Shown: positions 44,602-54,141, counted from the stretch's first letter. The stretch: 64,000 bases of DNA from an uncultured Bacteriovoracaceae bacterium (GCA_937923325.1 CAKZUQ010000038.1:45832-109831), one strand, 5' to 3'. Notes: generated by a model from the letters alone, not told the origin. Translations and numbers: made by a program.

Positions 44602-46190
44602 TAAATAAAAAAGTATGTATAGTTCAGCTTACGAGAGTTGGAGATATTCTTCAGACCTATCAAGCTGCAAGACAATTCAAGTATGAAAACCCAAGTTTTA
44701 GCCTATCCTTAATAGCGAGAAGAGATATGGCCAAAGGACTAATATTTCTTTTAAAAGATGTCTTTGATGATATTTTCCTGTTTGAAACTTCTGACTTTTT
44801 CCCAATTGGAACTAAGACTCTAACTTCTGCCAAAGAGAGCTTAAATACATTTATTAATGAAGTAAATGAAATTAGCTTTGATTTACTCCTCAACTTTAGC
44901 TTTACCAGCTCATCGTCTTACCTTTGTAATCTAATTACAGCAAAAAACAAAATGGGGATCAGAAGAAACTTTAAGAACGAACTTGTCGTTACAGATAAGT
45001 GGAGCCAATATGTTTACTCAAATGTTCTTGACTCTGAATTTTGTCCGTATAACCTTGTTGATATATATAAAAATATGCTTGGAGCATTGGATAATCATAG
45101 TTTTAAGTATGATAAAGATATAAAAAATAGAATTTCAATTCACCCTTTCGCTTCTAGTGAAAGCAAGAGATTCGATAATTCAACATGGTCAAGTATTATT
45201 TATAAAATTTTAAAAATTAATCCAAGTTTTGAAGTTGATATATTAGGAGCAAAAAATGATCTTGACTCAGTGAATGAAATTTTAGGAAATGAAATTCTTA
45301 AGAATTTCAAACATAAAATCAAAACTCACGTTGGAAGCTCCTCAATTGAAGAAAGTTTTGTGATTGTAAAAAATTCAAAACTATTTATTGGACATGACTC
45401 AATGGTATCTCACTTAGCTTCTATAGCAGAAAAAGAGTCTCTCATTCTCACAATGGGTTCAGTTAAGCCATTTGAAACCTCCCCGTACAACAACAAAGTT
45501 GTGAATATTGATTTTTCACGATCTACAAACTCACCAATTGAAACTATTTCCCAAATTTCTCATGCAATACTTACTGGAGTAAAAATTGATAAGACTTATG
45601 CGAAAAGTTCTCTTAATATTTTCACAATCAAAAACCTATCTATCTACAACTCACATTTTGATGAGAGTGGGCTAAGATTAGAGAACATACTTGAAGAAGC
45701 GTGTGATCCAAAAGAAATACTTAAAAAGTTTTTACGAATCTGTTTTAGTTATTATTTAAAAAACCAAGAACTTGAGATGAGTATTCCAACATTGACACAG
45801 GAATCAATTACTACATTTAAAATGCTTAAAAGTGGTATGGAGTACATGAGTGAATTATATCATCACGCGATGATTACTTGTAACCAAATTTTAGATGAAC
45901 ACAATAAGAAGAAACCTGATTCTAAACTAATACAGGATAGTATATCAAAATTAGCTGAGATAGATAAACTATTTGAAGTTACAATTTCTAAATTTAAATT
46001 ATTAAAACCTATAAATGATTTTTTCTATATAAATCGCCTGAACTCGCAAGGAGAAGATATTGAACAGATTATTCAGAGTAATCTAATCTCCTACTATGAA
46101 GCTCAAAACTTCATGGCATTTGTCGAAGATTTGACAAATACAACTTTAGGCCCAAAAATAATAGATAGAACCACAACTAAAGATGTTTAG
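44598..46190 (+). CDS. Glycosyltransferase family 9 protein
   Basis: 530 residues. The N-terminus KKVCIVQLTRVGDILQTYQA is the GT9 start (RxGD motif), and KLFIGHDSMVSHLASIAEK is the donor-binding motif, so the ADP-heptose type fold is intact. ISIHPFASSESKRF is the typical second-half loop. Residues 360-530 are a helical extension that normal LPS heptosyltransferases lack. Its location after fliD-fliS, away from LPS genes, suggests a protein (flagellin) substrate. Confidence 0.8.
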   Translation: MINKKVCIVQLTRVGDILQTYQAARQFKYENPSFSLSLIARRDMAKGLIFLLKDVFDDIFLFETSDFFPIGTKTLTSAKESLNTFINEVNEISFDLLLNFSFTSSSSYLCNLITAKNKMGIRRNFKNELVVTDKWSQYVYSNVLDSEFCPYNLVDIYKNMLGALDNHSFKYDKDIKNRISIHPFASSESKRFDNSTWSSIIYKILKINPSFEVDILGAKNDLDSVNEILGNEILKNFKHKIKTHVGSSSIEESFVIVKNSKLFIGHDSMVSHLASIAEKESLILTMGSVKPFETSPYNNKVVNIDFSRSTNSPIETISQISHAILTGVKIDKTYAKSSLNIFTIKNLSIYNSHFDESGLRLENILEEACDPKEILKKFLRICFSYYLKNQELEMSIPTLTQESITTFKMLKSGMEYMSELYHHAMITCNQILDEHNKKKPDSKLIQDSISKLAEIDKLFEVTISKFKLLKPINDFFYINRLNSQGEDIEQIIQSNLISYYEAQNFMAFVEDLTNTTLGPKIIDRTTTKDV

Positions 46191-46198
46191 GAGGCAGG

Positions 46199-46804
46199 AT
46201 GCCAAATATAACAATAGATAAAAATCACTGTCCTATTTATACAGACAATATTAGAACAGTAGGCGAACTTATCCCTAAACTTAAAGAAGAGTTTTTAGAC
46301 AAGAGCAACCTACTTCTTTCAATAGAAGTGGATGATAAAAACTTCAATCCATCAAACGGATCTTTAGTTAGCGACTTCGATATTTCTAATTGTAATGACA
46401 TCAATTTTATAACTCAAAAGAAAAAATCGATTGCTCAAGATACTATTGATGATCTTCCTAACTTTCTTGATAAGATCATCGCAGACACTAATTTATGTCT
46501 AAAATCCAAAGACTTAGAACAAGGTCATTTCTATAAAGTTATTGAAGAGTTGGATATATTCATTCAACTAATAACTAATATTCATAAAGTCCTCCAAGTT
46601 AACTCTCAAAGTAGACTTGATATTGGTATGACAATTAAAGAGTTACAGGTTCACCTTCTCTTTGTTATTAAAGCAATAAATTTGGCATTTAAAAAAGATG
46701 ATTTAGTTATGTTAGAAGACTTGCTAGAATATGAGCTTATCGATAATCTAACTCAATGGAAGATACAGGCTTTACCGAAAATAAAAAAATTGAACTCTTT
46801 ATAA
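46199..46804 (+). CDS. Hypothetical protein of the flagellar-glycosylation block
   Basis: 201 residues; AGGAGG five bases before the ATG. The first 70 residues look like a small beta-rich domain (NITIDKNHCPIYTDNIRTVG, a ubiquitin-like or ThiS-like pattern is possible) and the rest is helical (LDIFIQLITNIHKVLQVNSQ). I do not recognise a family. It overlaps the histidine kinase frame by 49 bases. Confidence 0.6.
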   Translation: MPNITIDKNHCPIYTDNIRTVGELIPKLKEEFLDKSNLLLSIEVDDKNFNPSNGSLVSDFDISNCNDINFITQKKKSIAQDTIDDLPNFLDKIIADTNLCLKSKDLEQGHFYKVIEELDIFIQLITNIHKVLQVNSQSRLDIGMTIKELQVHLLFVIKAINLAFKKDDLVMLEDLLEYELIDNLTQWKIQALPKIKKLNSL

Positions 46805-48219
46805 AAGAACACTTTAAATCTATAGATCTGACAAAGCCAATAGTCTCAAAAGAAGTGAATCTAAAGAGATTTAATAGATCTTTATTCTCAACGGATATGC
46901 AAGATATATCAACCAATTTTTACAAAGCTAACAACTTGCATGATTTTATATTTTCTCTTTTTACATTAAAAAATTTCAAATCCTTCAAAAGAATTCATCT
47001 ATTAATTCATGAAAAAGGTGAAGTATTCTCTACAAACTTTGAATACACCCCTCAAAAATCTCTACGTCGAAGTAGTTTTTCAGTAGAAACTTTTACCGAG
47101 TTTTTTAATAGTATAAAAAAATCCAAAGATCGGTCTTTTGGTGAAATAAATCTAAAAGGAACTTCCTTTGACATTTTAGGAACATTTTTAGCTCAAGAGT
47201 TAAGTTTTAAATTTCATAGTGTTATACTTATAGTAAGCAATGATAGTTTTCTGCCTCAAGAGAAGCAGGATAAAGAATATTTTCAAAATTTAATTGATAA
47301 GTTAAAAATTTTTCTAAAACCATTAGTTGAATCAACAACAAGTATCGAACAACTTGATTCCATCAAAAATGCTTTAGAATTTAATATATATCCTTTTCAA
47401 TACTTTAAAGAAGAATCTTTGATATATTCAAATACCGATTCATTCTTGATCGACCCCACTAAGTTTGAAGTCTCTGATAATGAATATTTTTTAATTAACT
47501 TAGATAACACAAACATATTAGATAAAGCAGATATTTTCCATCAAGAGAGAGTACACCTTCTTGGAGATTTATTTAACACCTTAAAGCATGAGTTGAGTAA
47601 TCCCCTTTTTGGCCTTCAACTAACTAGTGAGCTACTACTTTTTGAAGACTTACTAGATGACCAAATAGAGTTTGTAAAAGAGATAAACAATAGTATTAAG
47701 CGCTCCCAAGATTTAATTGAGAACTTTAAAGACTTATATAAATCAGACTTAGAGTTTAAAGTTATAAATTTAATGGATTTATTTAAAGAAGTTCTCACTC
47801 TCACAAAAAGTAAAAGTCGAAACCTAAAAATTCATTTCAACTCTTTAACAAAGAGTATTGATATTGATACACTTTCTTTAAATACTAATAGCAGCTGGCT
47901 TGCACATATATTCTTTAATTTTATTGTTAACTCTGCAGAAGCTTGTGAAAATACTCAAAACCCTAGCCTCACCATAACATTCGAACTTAGAGGAAAATTT
48001 TTATCAATTAATTTTCTAGACAATGGCCCAGGTATAAAAAGTATTTCAAATTCAAATATATTTAAGCCTTTTTTCACCACAAAAGAAAATGGTACAGGAC
48101 TTGGTCTTTCCATATGTAAAAGCCTCTCATTAAAGTTAAATGGCGAGCTTAACTTCATTCAAACTAGCAAAGGTGCATCTTTTGATCTATTATTGCCATA
48201 TGGACATACTGATCATTGA
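46756..48219 (+). CDS. Sensor histidine kinase, soluble
   Basis: 487 residues, no transmembrane helix. An unrecognised N-terminal sensory region (1-265) precedes the dimerisation helix with H-box LKHELSNPLFGLQLTSELLL (His near residue 278), N-box NFIVNSAEAC, G1 DNGPGIKS and G2 GTGLGLSICKSL, so the kinase is complete. The start overlaps the previous gene and has no clear ribosome binding site; a later start is possible. The cognate receiver is the next gene. The neighbours suggest a role in motility control. Confidence 0.85.
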   Translation: MEDTGFTENKKIELFIKEHFKSIDLTKPIVSKEVNLKRFNRSLFSTDMQDISTNFYKANNLHDFIFSLFTLKNFKSFKRIHLLIHEKGEVFSTNFEYTPQKSLRRSSFSVETFTEFFNSIKKSKDRSFGEINLKGTSFDILGTFLAQELSFKFHSVILIVSNDSFLPQEKQDKEYFQNLIDKLKIFLKPLVESTTSIEQLDSIKNALEFNIYPFQYFKEESLIYSNTDSFLIDPTKFEVSDNEYFLINLDNTNILDKADIFHQERVHLLGDLFNTLKHELSNPLFGLQLTSELLLFEDLLDDQIEFVKEINNSIKRSQDLIENFKDLYKSDLEFKVINLMDLFKEVLTLTKSKSRNLKIHFNSLTKSIDIDTLSLNTNSSWLAHIFFNFIVNSAEACENTQNPSLTITFELRGKFLSINFLDNGPGIKSISNSNIFKPFFTTKENGTGLGLSICKSLSLKLNGELNFIQTSKGASFDLLLPYGHTDH

Positions 48220-48571
48220 AGATGAAATACTAATTCAACAATCCTTAAAAAAATTTCTTGAAAAATTTGAATGTAATGTTACAACGACGGCAAGCGGATA
48301 TGATGCTATCGAGTTAATCCAGTCAAATAGCTTTGATAGAATTGTTTGTGACTTGATGCTTCAAGACATAACCGGCTTTGACATAATTGAAGAATCTAAG
48401 TCTAAATATAGCTTAGATGAAATTTCCAAGTTATTTGTAATTATAACTGCCTACCCCTCTAATCAAGTCCTTCGAAAAGCGAAAGAGTATGACTGTATTC
48501 TTTTAAATAAACCATTTAAAAATATTATTGAAGATATAAAGACCATAATTGCTGGAAAATTAAATGAATAA
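48200..48571 (+). CDS. Stand-alone response regulator receiver protein
   Basis: 123 residues, a single receiver domain without output domain. Acidic pocket IIEDE, phosphoacceptor Asp51 in DRIVCDLMLQD, the conserved Thr in VIITAYPSNQ and Lys in LLNKPFKN are all present. The ATG at 48200 overlaps the kinase by 20 bases. CheY-like: it might act on the flagellar motor or in a phosphorelay. Confidence 0.88.
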   Translation: MDILIIEDEILIQQSLKKFLEKFECNVTTTASGYDAIELIQSNSFDRIVCDLMLQDITGFDIIEESKSKYSLDEISKLFVIITAYPSNQVLRKAKEYDCILLNKPFKNIIEDIKTIIAGKLNE

Positions 48572-49448
48572 AGACTTTGAAAAGATTGGACTAGTACTTA
48601 AACCATCAGAAATAGATGACTTAACAAATATCATTTCTAATTTGATACGTTGGCTTTCGAAAAGGCATAGACAAGTATTTTTGCTCAAAACTGAAGAAAA
48701 TAGACTTTCAAAACTAAGCTCATCGGTAAAATCTAAATTTACTTTTATTAACACTAAAGACTTTCATAGGAATTTGGATTTAATAATATCATTAGGTGGT
48801 GATGGTACGCTACTAGGACTAAGTCGAAGAATAGGTACAAAAACTCCAATTTTTGGAGTTAATCTAGGTCACCTTGGATTTATTACTCAATTTCAAAAAG
48901 GTGAGTTTTATGAAAAGTTAAATGTTCTATTTGCTGGCCATTACAAGATTGAAAAAAAGCAAATGTATAAGTTAACTGTTAATGATGAGAACTACTATTT
49001 CCTTAATGATGCAGTTATATCAAAAAATCAAATTGCTCGAATGTTTAAACTTTCTCTTGAAGCTAATTCAGAGCAAATATACAATTTATCAGGAGACGGC
49101 TTAATTGTTAGTTCTACAGTTGGATCTACTGCCTACTCTCTTGCTGCAGGTGGGCCATTAGTTCATCCAGAAGTGAAAGCTTTTATTTTAACTCCTATTT
49201 GTGCCCACTCATTGACTCATAGACCAATGGTGATACCTGATAACTTCAAGATTACGATTACTGTTACAGATGATCACAGTAACGCCATTATCACTCTTGA
49301 TGGGCAAGTCGTTGTTTGTTTTGATAAAGGAAATAGTGCGACAATTTCAAAAGTGAAATCTAAAACAATACAACTTATCATTAATGATGACAAAACTTAC
49401 TTTCATACGCTAAAAGAGAAGCTAACACATGGAAGACAGCCGAGGTAG
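48564..49448 (+). CDS. nadK: NAD kinase
   Basis: 294 residues. GGDG motif in LIISLGGDGTLLGLSRR, NLGHLGFIT, and the second-domain motif LIVSSTVGSTAYSLAAGGPL are all canonical. It phosphorylates NAD to NADP. The gene overlaps the receiver gene by eight bases and is followed two bases later by recN, the frequent nadK-recN pairing. Confidence 0.95.
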   Translation: MNKDFEKIGLVLKPSEIDDLTNIISNLIRWLSKRHRQVFLLKTEENRLSKLSSSVKSKFTFINTKDFHRNLDLIISLGGDGTLLGLSRRIGTKTPIFGVNLGHLGFITQFQKGEFYEKLNVLFAGHYKIEKKQMYKLTVNDENYYFLNDAVISKNQIARMFKLSLEANSEQIYNLSGDGLIVSSTVGSTAYSLAAGGPLVHPEVKAFILTPICAHSLTHRPMVIPDNFKITITVTDDHSNAIITLDGQVVVCFDKGNSATISKVKSKTIQLIINDDKTYFHTLKEKLTHGRQPR

Positions 49449-49450
49449 AT

Positions 49451-51085
49451 ATGAATGATAAACTTTTCTTAAAAAATATTTCTATTAAAAACTTTGCAAC
49501 CTTTACAGATCAAACAGTAGAATTTGAGAACTCTTTTAATGCTATTATAGGAGAAACTGGTTCAGGTAAAAGTTTATTATTAGATGCCATTCAATTAGTA
49601 CTTGGTTCAAGAGCCGACAAGAGACTTGTTAGAAAAAACAGTGAATTTTCTACGATAGAAGCGATTTTTAGTTGTCCTAATAAAGAGATTAAAAGTTATT
49701 TTGATTCTCTAGGTTTTCCAATTGAAGATAATGAAATAATTATTAAGAGAATTATTTATACGACAGGAAAGTCGAAATCTTTTCTAAATCATCAATCTGC
49801 AACTCTATCAACACTTCAAGGCTTTGCTAAAAGATTTATTGACTTGGTTGGTCAATTTGAGAATCAAAAACTACTAAGTGAAAATTATCAACTAAAGCTT
49901 TTAGATAATTTTGCTAATTTAAATAATTTACGTTCTGAGTTTGAAGACTATTATCAAAAGCTTAATGAAACGAATAAGCAAATAGAGCTATTAGAATCAA
50001 AAAAATCTGAACAAGCTCAAAGGCTTGATTATATAAATTTTCAAATCAATGAACTCGATAAACTATCTCCTTCTATTGAAGATGAAGAAAAATTAATCAT
50101 TCAAAAAAATAATATATCGAATCTTGAAAGAAGAATTAATCTTGTTAATGAAATTGAAAATCTTTTTGATAACTCTGATTTTGTTGGTGCTGGAATTAAT
50201 TCTCAACTTTCGAGTCTAGAAAAGAAACTTACTAGTTCTACTGATCTAGTCTCAGATAAGCTTATAAACACTTTTTTCAATGCCAAAGAGGCACTTCAAG
50301 AAGTAAGCTATGAGATTTCGCTTCTACAAAATCAAAGTGTTGATGAAGACGAACTATCCGAGACAATCGAAAGATTAGATTTGTATCAAAAGTTAAAGAA
50401 TAAATTTGCTACTGATACTGAAGGTCTTGTAAAAAAACACAGAGATTTTCAAAAAGAACAAAATGAGCTTAAGTCTCTAGATATAAATTTTGATAAGTTG
50501 ATTGTAAAAAAAGAAACATTAACATCTACTTGCTTAGAAATTGCTAACAAACTCCATAAAAAAAGAGAAACTGCGGCTTTAGCTTTATCTGATAAGTTAA
50601 CATCTGCAGTTCAATCTCTGAGGATGTTTGGTGCCTCTATAAGACTCAATTGTGTTAAAACAAATTCTCTACTAGCTAATGGAAATACAAGTGTTGCTTT
50701 TTTAGCTCAAACTAATCTAGGGGAAGGTTACTTTAAGGTTAAAGATGTTGCATCTGGAGGTGAACTCTCAAGGATTCTATTGGCAGTTAGACAAGTATTG
50801 GCTTCAAAGGATAGTATCAACGTGTTCTTATTTGATGAAATAGATACTGGAATGGGAGGAGAAACTGCTCTTCATATCGGTAAAGCACTAGATAATGTTT
50901 CAAAGAATTCTCAAGTAATTGCTATTACTCACCTTCCACAGATTGCTAACTTTGCTAATAAATTGATTGTTGTTTCAAAAAGTATTCAAACTGAAAATTC
51001 TTCCAAAAGAACTATTTCTCTAATTAAAGAAATTAAAGATGAAGGAAAGAATGAATTTGTTCAAGCGATGACTCCTCTATCCTAG
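49451..51085 (+). CDS. recN: DNA repair SMC-like protein RecN
   Basis: 544 residues. Walker A IIGETGSGKSLLLDAIQLVL near residue 35, a long antiparallel coiled coil (about 150-365), ABC signature VASGGELSRILLAVRQVL and Walker B VFLFDEIDTGMGGETA. RecN acts in double-strand break repair, bridging DNA ends and helping RecA. The last codons overlap the convergent LpxH-like gene by nine bases. Confidence 0.95.
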   Translation: MNDKLFLKNISIKNFATFTDQTVEFENSFNAIIGETGSGKSLLLDAIQLVLGSRADKRLVRKNSEFSTIEAIFSCPNKEIKSYFDSLGFPIEDNEIIIKRIIYTTGKSKSFLNHQSATLSTLQGFAKRFIDLVGQFENQKLLSENYQLKLLDNFANLNNLRSEFEDYYQKLNETNKQIELLESKKSEQAQRLDYINFQINELDKLSPSIEDEEKLIIQKNNISNLERRINLVNEIENLFDNSDFVGAGINSQLSSLEKKLTSSTDLVSDKLINTFFNAKEALQEVSYEISLLQNQSVDEDELSETIERLDLYQKLKNKFATDTEGLVKKHRDFQKEQNELKSLDINFDKLIVKKETLTSTCLEIANKLHKKRETAALALSDKLTSAVQSLRMFGASIRLNCVKTNSLLANGNTSVAFLAQTNLGEGYFKVKDVASGGELSRILLAVRQVLASKDSINVFLFDEIDTGMGGETALHIGKALDNVSKNSQVIAITHLPQIANFANKLIVVSKSIQTENSSKRTISLIKEIKDEGKNEFVQAMTPLS

Positions 51086-51793
51086 ACTAACGAGAGATAG
51101 CTTATGACCGTCAAAATGAACAAAGCTCTTATGATTTTCAACGAATCCATTGTTCGCCATATTCGGTGTGAGTAACTCTATATGTGTATGACCTAGTATA
51201 TAGAAGTCATGTGAGTATTTTTTTTGAAATTCAACTAGCTGGGTTTTATATTTATTTTTTGCTAACTCATAATTAAATTTTTTTCTACTTCTCTTTTTAG
51301 AGTTTTTCGATGCATTAGATCCCACTCTATCGATTAGTTTATATGGTAAAAGATAATCTAAGCATTTTTGGAAGGCACTGTTTGAATAAATTGCTTTCCA
51401 CCTTTGATAAGAAATTTCAGATTGATCGACTTCATCTCCATGAGATAAATATATCTTTTTCTCTTTGTCTTTTAAGATCAATGGTTTTGTATGATATTCG
51501 AAATCTATATTCTTAAAGTATTTTATAAGTATTCTTTCTAAGGAAAAATCATGATTTCCACTTATATATATCAATTTTTTATTTTTGGCCGCCTCTTTAA
51601 TACACTCGAATGTTTTCTCAAATTTTTTAATATATTGATTTTTATTCCCTACCATTAAATCGAATATATCACCAAGTAAGACAATATAGTCTGACTCTAT
51701 AACCTCTTTAGACTTTAAAAATTGTTGTAAATACCTTGACCTTAAATCATTGTCCTCAAGAATATGAATATCTGATATGGATGAAATTTTCAT
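51077..51793 (-). CDS. lpxH: UDP-2,3-diacylglucosamine hydrolase-like metallophosphoesterase
   Basis: 238 residues of the calcineurin-like family. Metal motifs: SSISDIHI, LLGDIFDLMVG, SGNHDFSLE, LSHGDEVDQ and LGHTHIELL. GDIFDL with a long His-rich spacing fits LpxH/YbbF, which makes lipid X in lipid A synthesis. A generic phosphoesterase cannot be excluded, since the family is broad. Converges with recN. Confidence 0.75.
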   Translation of the reverse strand: MKISSISDIHILEDNDLRSRYLQQFLKSKEVIESDYIVLLGDIFDLMVGNKNQYIKKFEKTFECIKEAAKNKKLIYISGNHDFSLERILIKYFKNIDFEYHTKPLILKDKEKKIYLSHGDEVDQSEISYQRWKAIYSNSAFQKCLDYLLPYKLIDRVGSNASKNSKKRSRKKFNYELAKNKYKTQLVEFQKKYSHDFYILGHTHIELLTPNMANNGFVENHKSFVHFDGHKLSLVSLG

Positions 51794-51817
51794 TAAGTTA
51801 TTATAGCCTAATGGAAA

Positions 51818-52558
51818 CTATACGGCCTTGTTAAAATCAATTTTTTCAAAAACATATTCTTCAATAAGCTCTTGTTTTTCATTTGAAATACTATTGAATT
51901 TAGTCGAAATTTTAAATACTGGATAGCTCAGTCCATTTGTAGCAGTAGGTTTTACTTCTAAGCAAGATAGAATGGTTAAGTTTATATCCATTTCAATCTC
52001 TGCTACCTGAATTTGTACATTTTCAAAGATGTCATTTTCTTTAAAAAACTTTTTATCTGCCTTAGATATATAAAATGACAAACCACCACTACTTAGATCT
52101 ATAAGTTGCTTTTTGAATAACTGCTGTTTTTGATTTAGCAGATTAAACTTTTTAAGAAGTTTGATTTCAGATCTTTCTTCGTCTGAATATTCATATCTCA
52201 TAGACTTTCTTCTATCTACTTGAGCTATCATACTTGGAAATTCTAATGTTAAGTCACCTGTTTCTAAGTCTCTTGATTTAATTTGACTTTGAAATAGAAC
52301 TAAATCTTTTGGAAAAAAGATATTAAAGCTTTCTAATGATATATGAAGTTGCTTAAATAGCACTTCATCCTCTTTATTTTTAACTCTTAAAACAAACTCA
52401 TTTCTAAATGATCTTATAACCCTTATGTAAAGCTCTATTGTTTGTTTTTTGCCCTCTATAATTCTCCAACCCATCACTTTTTTTTGATCATCTTTTGTAC
52501 TACTAATGATGCTAGCAATTGAGTCCTTAGATTGAATTTTAGATAGTTTATTATTCAT
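51818..52558 (-). CDS. PilZ domain protein, YcgR-like
   Basis: 246 residues. The N-terminal part (to about 120) resembles a YcgR-type domain, then PilZ with the cyclic di-GMP motifs RRKSMRYEY and DLSSGGLSFYI (the RxxxR and DxSxxG elements). In other bacteria such proteins slow the flagellar motor when cyclic di-GMP is high. Placement straight after flagellin supports a motility role. Its start lies 18 bases after the flagellin terminator. Confidence 0.82.
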   Translation of the reverse strand: MNNKLSKIQSKDSIASIISSTKDDQKKVMGWRIIEGKKQTIELYIRVIRSFRNEFVLRVKNKEDEVLFKQLHISLESFNIFFPKDLVLFQSQIKSRDLETGDLTLEFPSMIAQVDRRKSMRYEYSDEERSEIKLLKKFNLLNQKQQLFKKQLIDLSSGGLSFYISKADKKFFKENDIFENVQIQVAEIEMDINLTILSCLEVKPTATNGLSYPVFKISTKFNSISNEKQELIEEYVFEKIDFNKAV

Positions 52559-52576
52559 AGCTTCTTTTCTTATGCC

Positions 52577-52608
52577 TTAAAAAGTCCCTTCACACTACGT
52601 GAAGGGAC
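52577..52608 (-). terminator. Intrinsic terminator of the flagellin gene
   Basis: On the minus strand GTCCCTTCAC (52599-52608) and GTGAAGGGAC (52584-52593) form a perfect ten-base stem with a five-base loop, followed by TTTTT (52579-52583). It begins 30 bp after the flagellin stop. Confidence 0.92.
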
Positions 52609-52637
52609 AGGGCTTAAGTTGTTTATTAATCTTACTC

Positions 52638-53468
52638 TTATCCAATCAGCCTTAAAGCTGTTTGAGGTATACTATTTGCTTGAGCTAAAGTTGAAGTAGC
52701 TGCTTGTTTAAGAACATTGTTACTTGCCATTTTTGCAGATTCAGCCGCTACATCAACATCTTGGATCTGCGATTTCGCTGCCTGTGTATTTGTTATTGAT
52801 GTGTCTAAATTTGCAACTGTAGTCTGTAATCTAGATTGAATTGCACCAAAGTTGGCCCTAAATCCAGATACCTGATCAATTGCTTCATCTAGCATTTCTA
52901 GATTTGCCACGGCATCATCTTTAGAACCAATACTAGATCCTTCAAGGCCTAAATTATCTGCAGATGCATTGGCTTCAGAACTGTCAAAACTTATCTTATT
53001 TTGATCTCCAGAGTATGCACCAACATGAAAGTCCATTACATCTCCATTACCACTTAAAAGTTCTGTATCTCCAAATTTTGTTGTTTTTGAAATTCTATCT
53101 ACTTCTTGAACTAATTGATTATATTCTAAATCTAGAAATCCTCTTTCTTTGTCCCCTACAGTATCAGATGCTGCTTGGACTGAAAGTTCCCTCATCCTAG
53201 TCATAATGTTTGCTGTTTCAGACAAACCACCTTCTGCGATTTGTACCATTGAAATACCACCACTGGCATTTCTTTGTGCCATCTGATTACCTCTGACTTC
53301 AGCTTCCATCCTCGATGAAATAGCTAAACCAGCAGCATCATCCGATGCGTTTACAATTCTTTTACCTGATGCCAGTTTCTGTAAACTGTCACTAGATTTT
53401 TGATCAACTTGCTTTAAGTTCTTTTGAACTTTTAGTGATGCAATGTTTGATTTGATTCTTAAGCCCAT
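52638..53468 (-). CDS. fliC: Flagellin
   Basis: 276 residues, a short flagellin made mainly of the conserved ends. N-terminal domain: LRIKSNIASLKVQKNLKQVD, LASGKRIVNASDDAAGLAIS; C-terminal domain: LDTSITNTQAAKSQIQDVDV to PQTALRLIG. The variable D2/D3 part is nearly absent, which is common for inner or sheathed filaments. A sigma-28 promoter is 63-89 bp upstream and an intrinsic terminator follows. FliS and FliD partners are at 40-42 kb. Confidence 0.95.
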   Translation of the reverse strand: MGLRIKSNIASLKVQKNLKQVDQKSSDSLQKLASGKRIVNASDDAAGLAISSRMEAEVRGNQMAQRNASGGISMVQIAEGGLSETANIMTRMRELSVQAASDTVGDKERGFLDLEYNQLVQEVDRISKTTKFGDTELLSGNGDVMDFHVGAYSGDQNKISFDSSEANASADNLGLEGSSIGSKDDAVANLEMLDEAIDQVSGFRANFGAIQSRLQTTVANLDTSITNTQAAKSQIQDVDVAAESAKMASNNVLKQAATSTLAQANSIPQTALRLIG

Positions 53469-53530
53469 TTTAATTCTCCTTTAAACGTACAACTTGTTAA
53501 AAACCTGACTTATTTAGGTCAGTACTTATC

Positions 53531-53557
53531 ATATCGTCATGCCGAGATAATACTTGA
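53531..53557 (-). promoter_or_regulatory. Sigma-28 (FliA) type promoter of flagellin
   Basis: TCAAGTAT (53550-53557), 11 bp, GACGATAT (53531-53538), read on the minus strand. Both elements match six of eight bases of the sigma-28 consensus TAAAGTTT-N11-GCCGATAA with exact spacing. The 5' leader would be about 55 nt and contains a small inverted repeat (CTGAC...GTCAG, about 53502-53520). Confidence 0.75.
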
Positions 53558-53697
53558 GTTTTTCTGTAAATTAATATGGTTTTTTGTTTAATATCAATTA
53601 CTTAAACATCATCTTTTGTTCTAAGTACTTGTTTTCTTAATAAATATTTTTTAGTTTTGACTGAGATTATTGGCACTTTTAAAACGATTAAATAAAT

Positions 53698-54141
53698 TTA
53701 CTCTTTTATAGATTCAATGATTTTTGTTGTAGAATAACCGTTTACGAAGTTCAAAGACATAACTTGGCCATTATTTTCAAGAACGTATCCAGATCCAACG
53801 ATTTGATCTGCAGTCCAATCCCCGCCTTTAACAAGTATATCTGGAGTAATAGATTTTATTAAGTTAAGAGGTGTATCCTCTTCAAAGATTTCTACATGAT
53901 CAATACTTTTTAAGTTTTCGAGCATAAATTTTCTATCTAGTTCACTATTTATAGGTCTTTCACTACCTTTTAGGCGTTTTACACTAGCGTCAGAATTTAA
54001 GCCTACAACAAGCAAGTCACCAAGTGCTCTAGCTTCATTTAGGTAACTAACATGCCCTCTATGTAATATATCAAAGCATCCATTGGTAAATACTATTTTT
54101 TTTTCTTTATTTTTTTCTAAGAATGTTTTTAAAGAACTCAT
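53698..54141 (-). CDS. rfaE2: D-glycero-beta-D-manno-heptose 1-phosphate adenylyltransferase
   Basis: 147 residues, the nucleotidyltransferase half of HldE as a separate gene. FTNGCFDILHRGHVSYLNEA has the HxGH motif; LVVGLNSDASVKRLKGSERP and VKGGDWTADQIVGS are family signatures. It converts heptose 1-phosphate to ADP-heptose. The product would be the donor for GT9 enzymes, including the one at 44598. Confidence 0.93.
   Translation of the reverse strand: MSSLKTFLEKNKEKKIVFTNGCFDILHRGHVSYLNEARALGDLLVVGLNSDASVKRLKGSERPINSELDRKFMLENLKSIDHVEIFEEDTPLNLIKSITPDILVKGGDWTADQIVGSGYVLENNGQVMSLNFVNGYSTTKIIESIKE

Noticed and set aside
48140..48199. Longer N-terminus for the response regulator
   Set aside because: Receiver domains begin at the MDILIIEDE strand; the upstream 20 residues overlap the kinase codons and match nothing.
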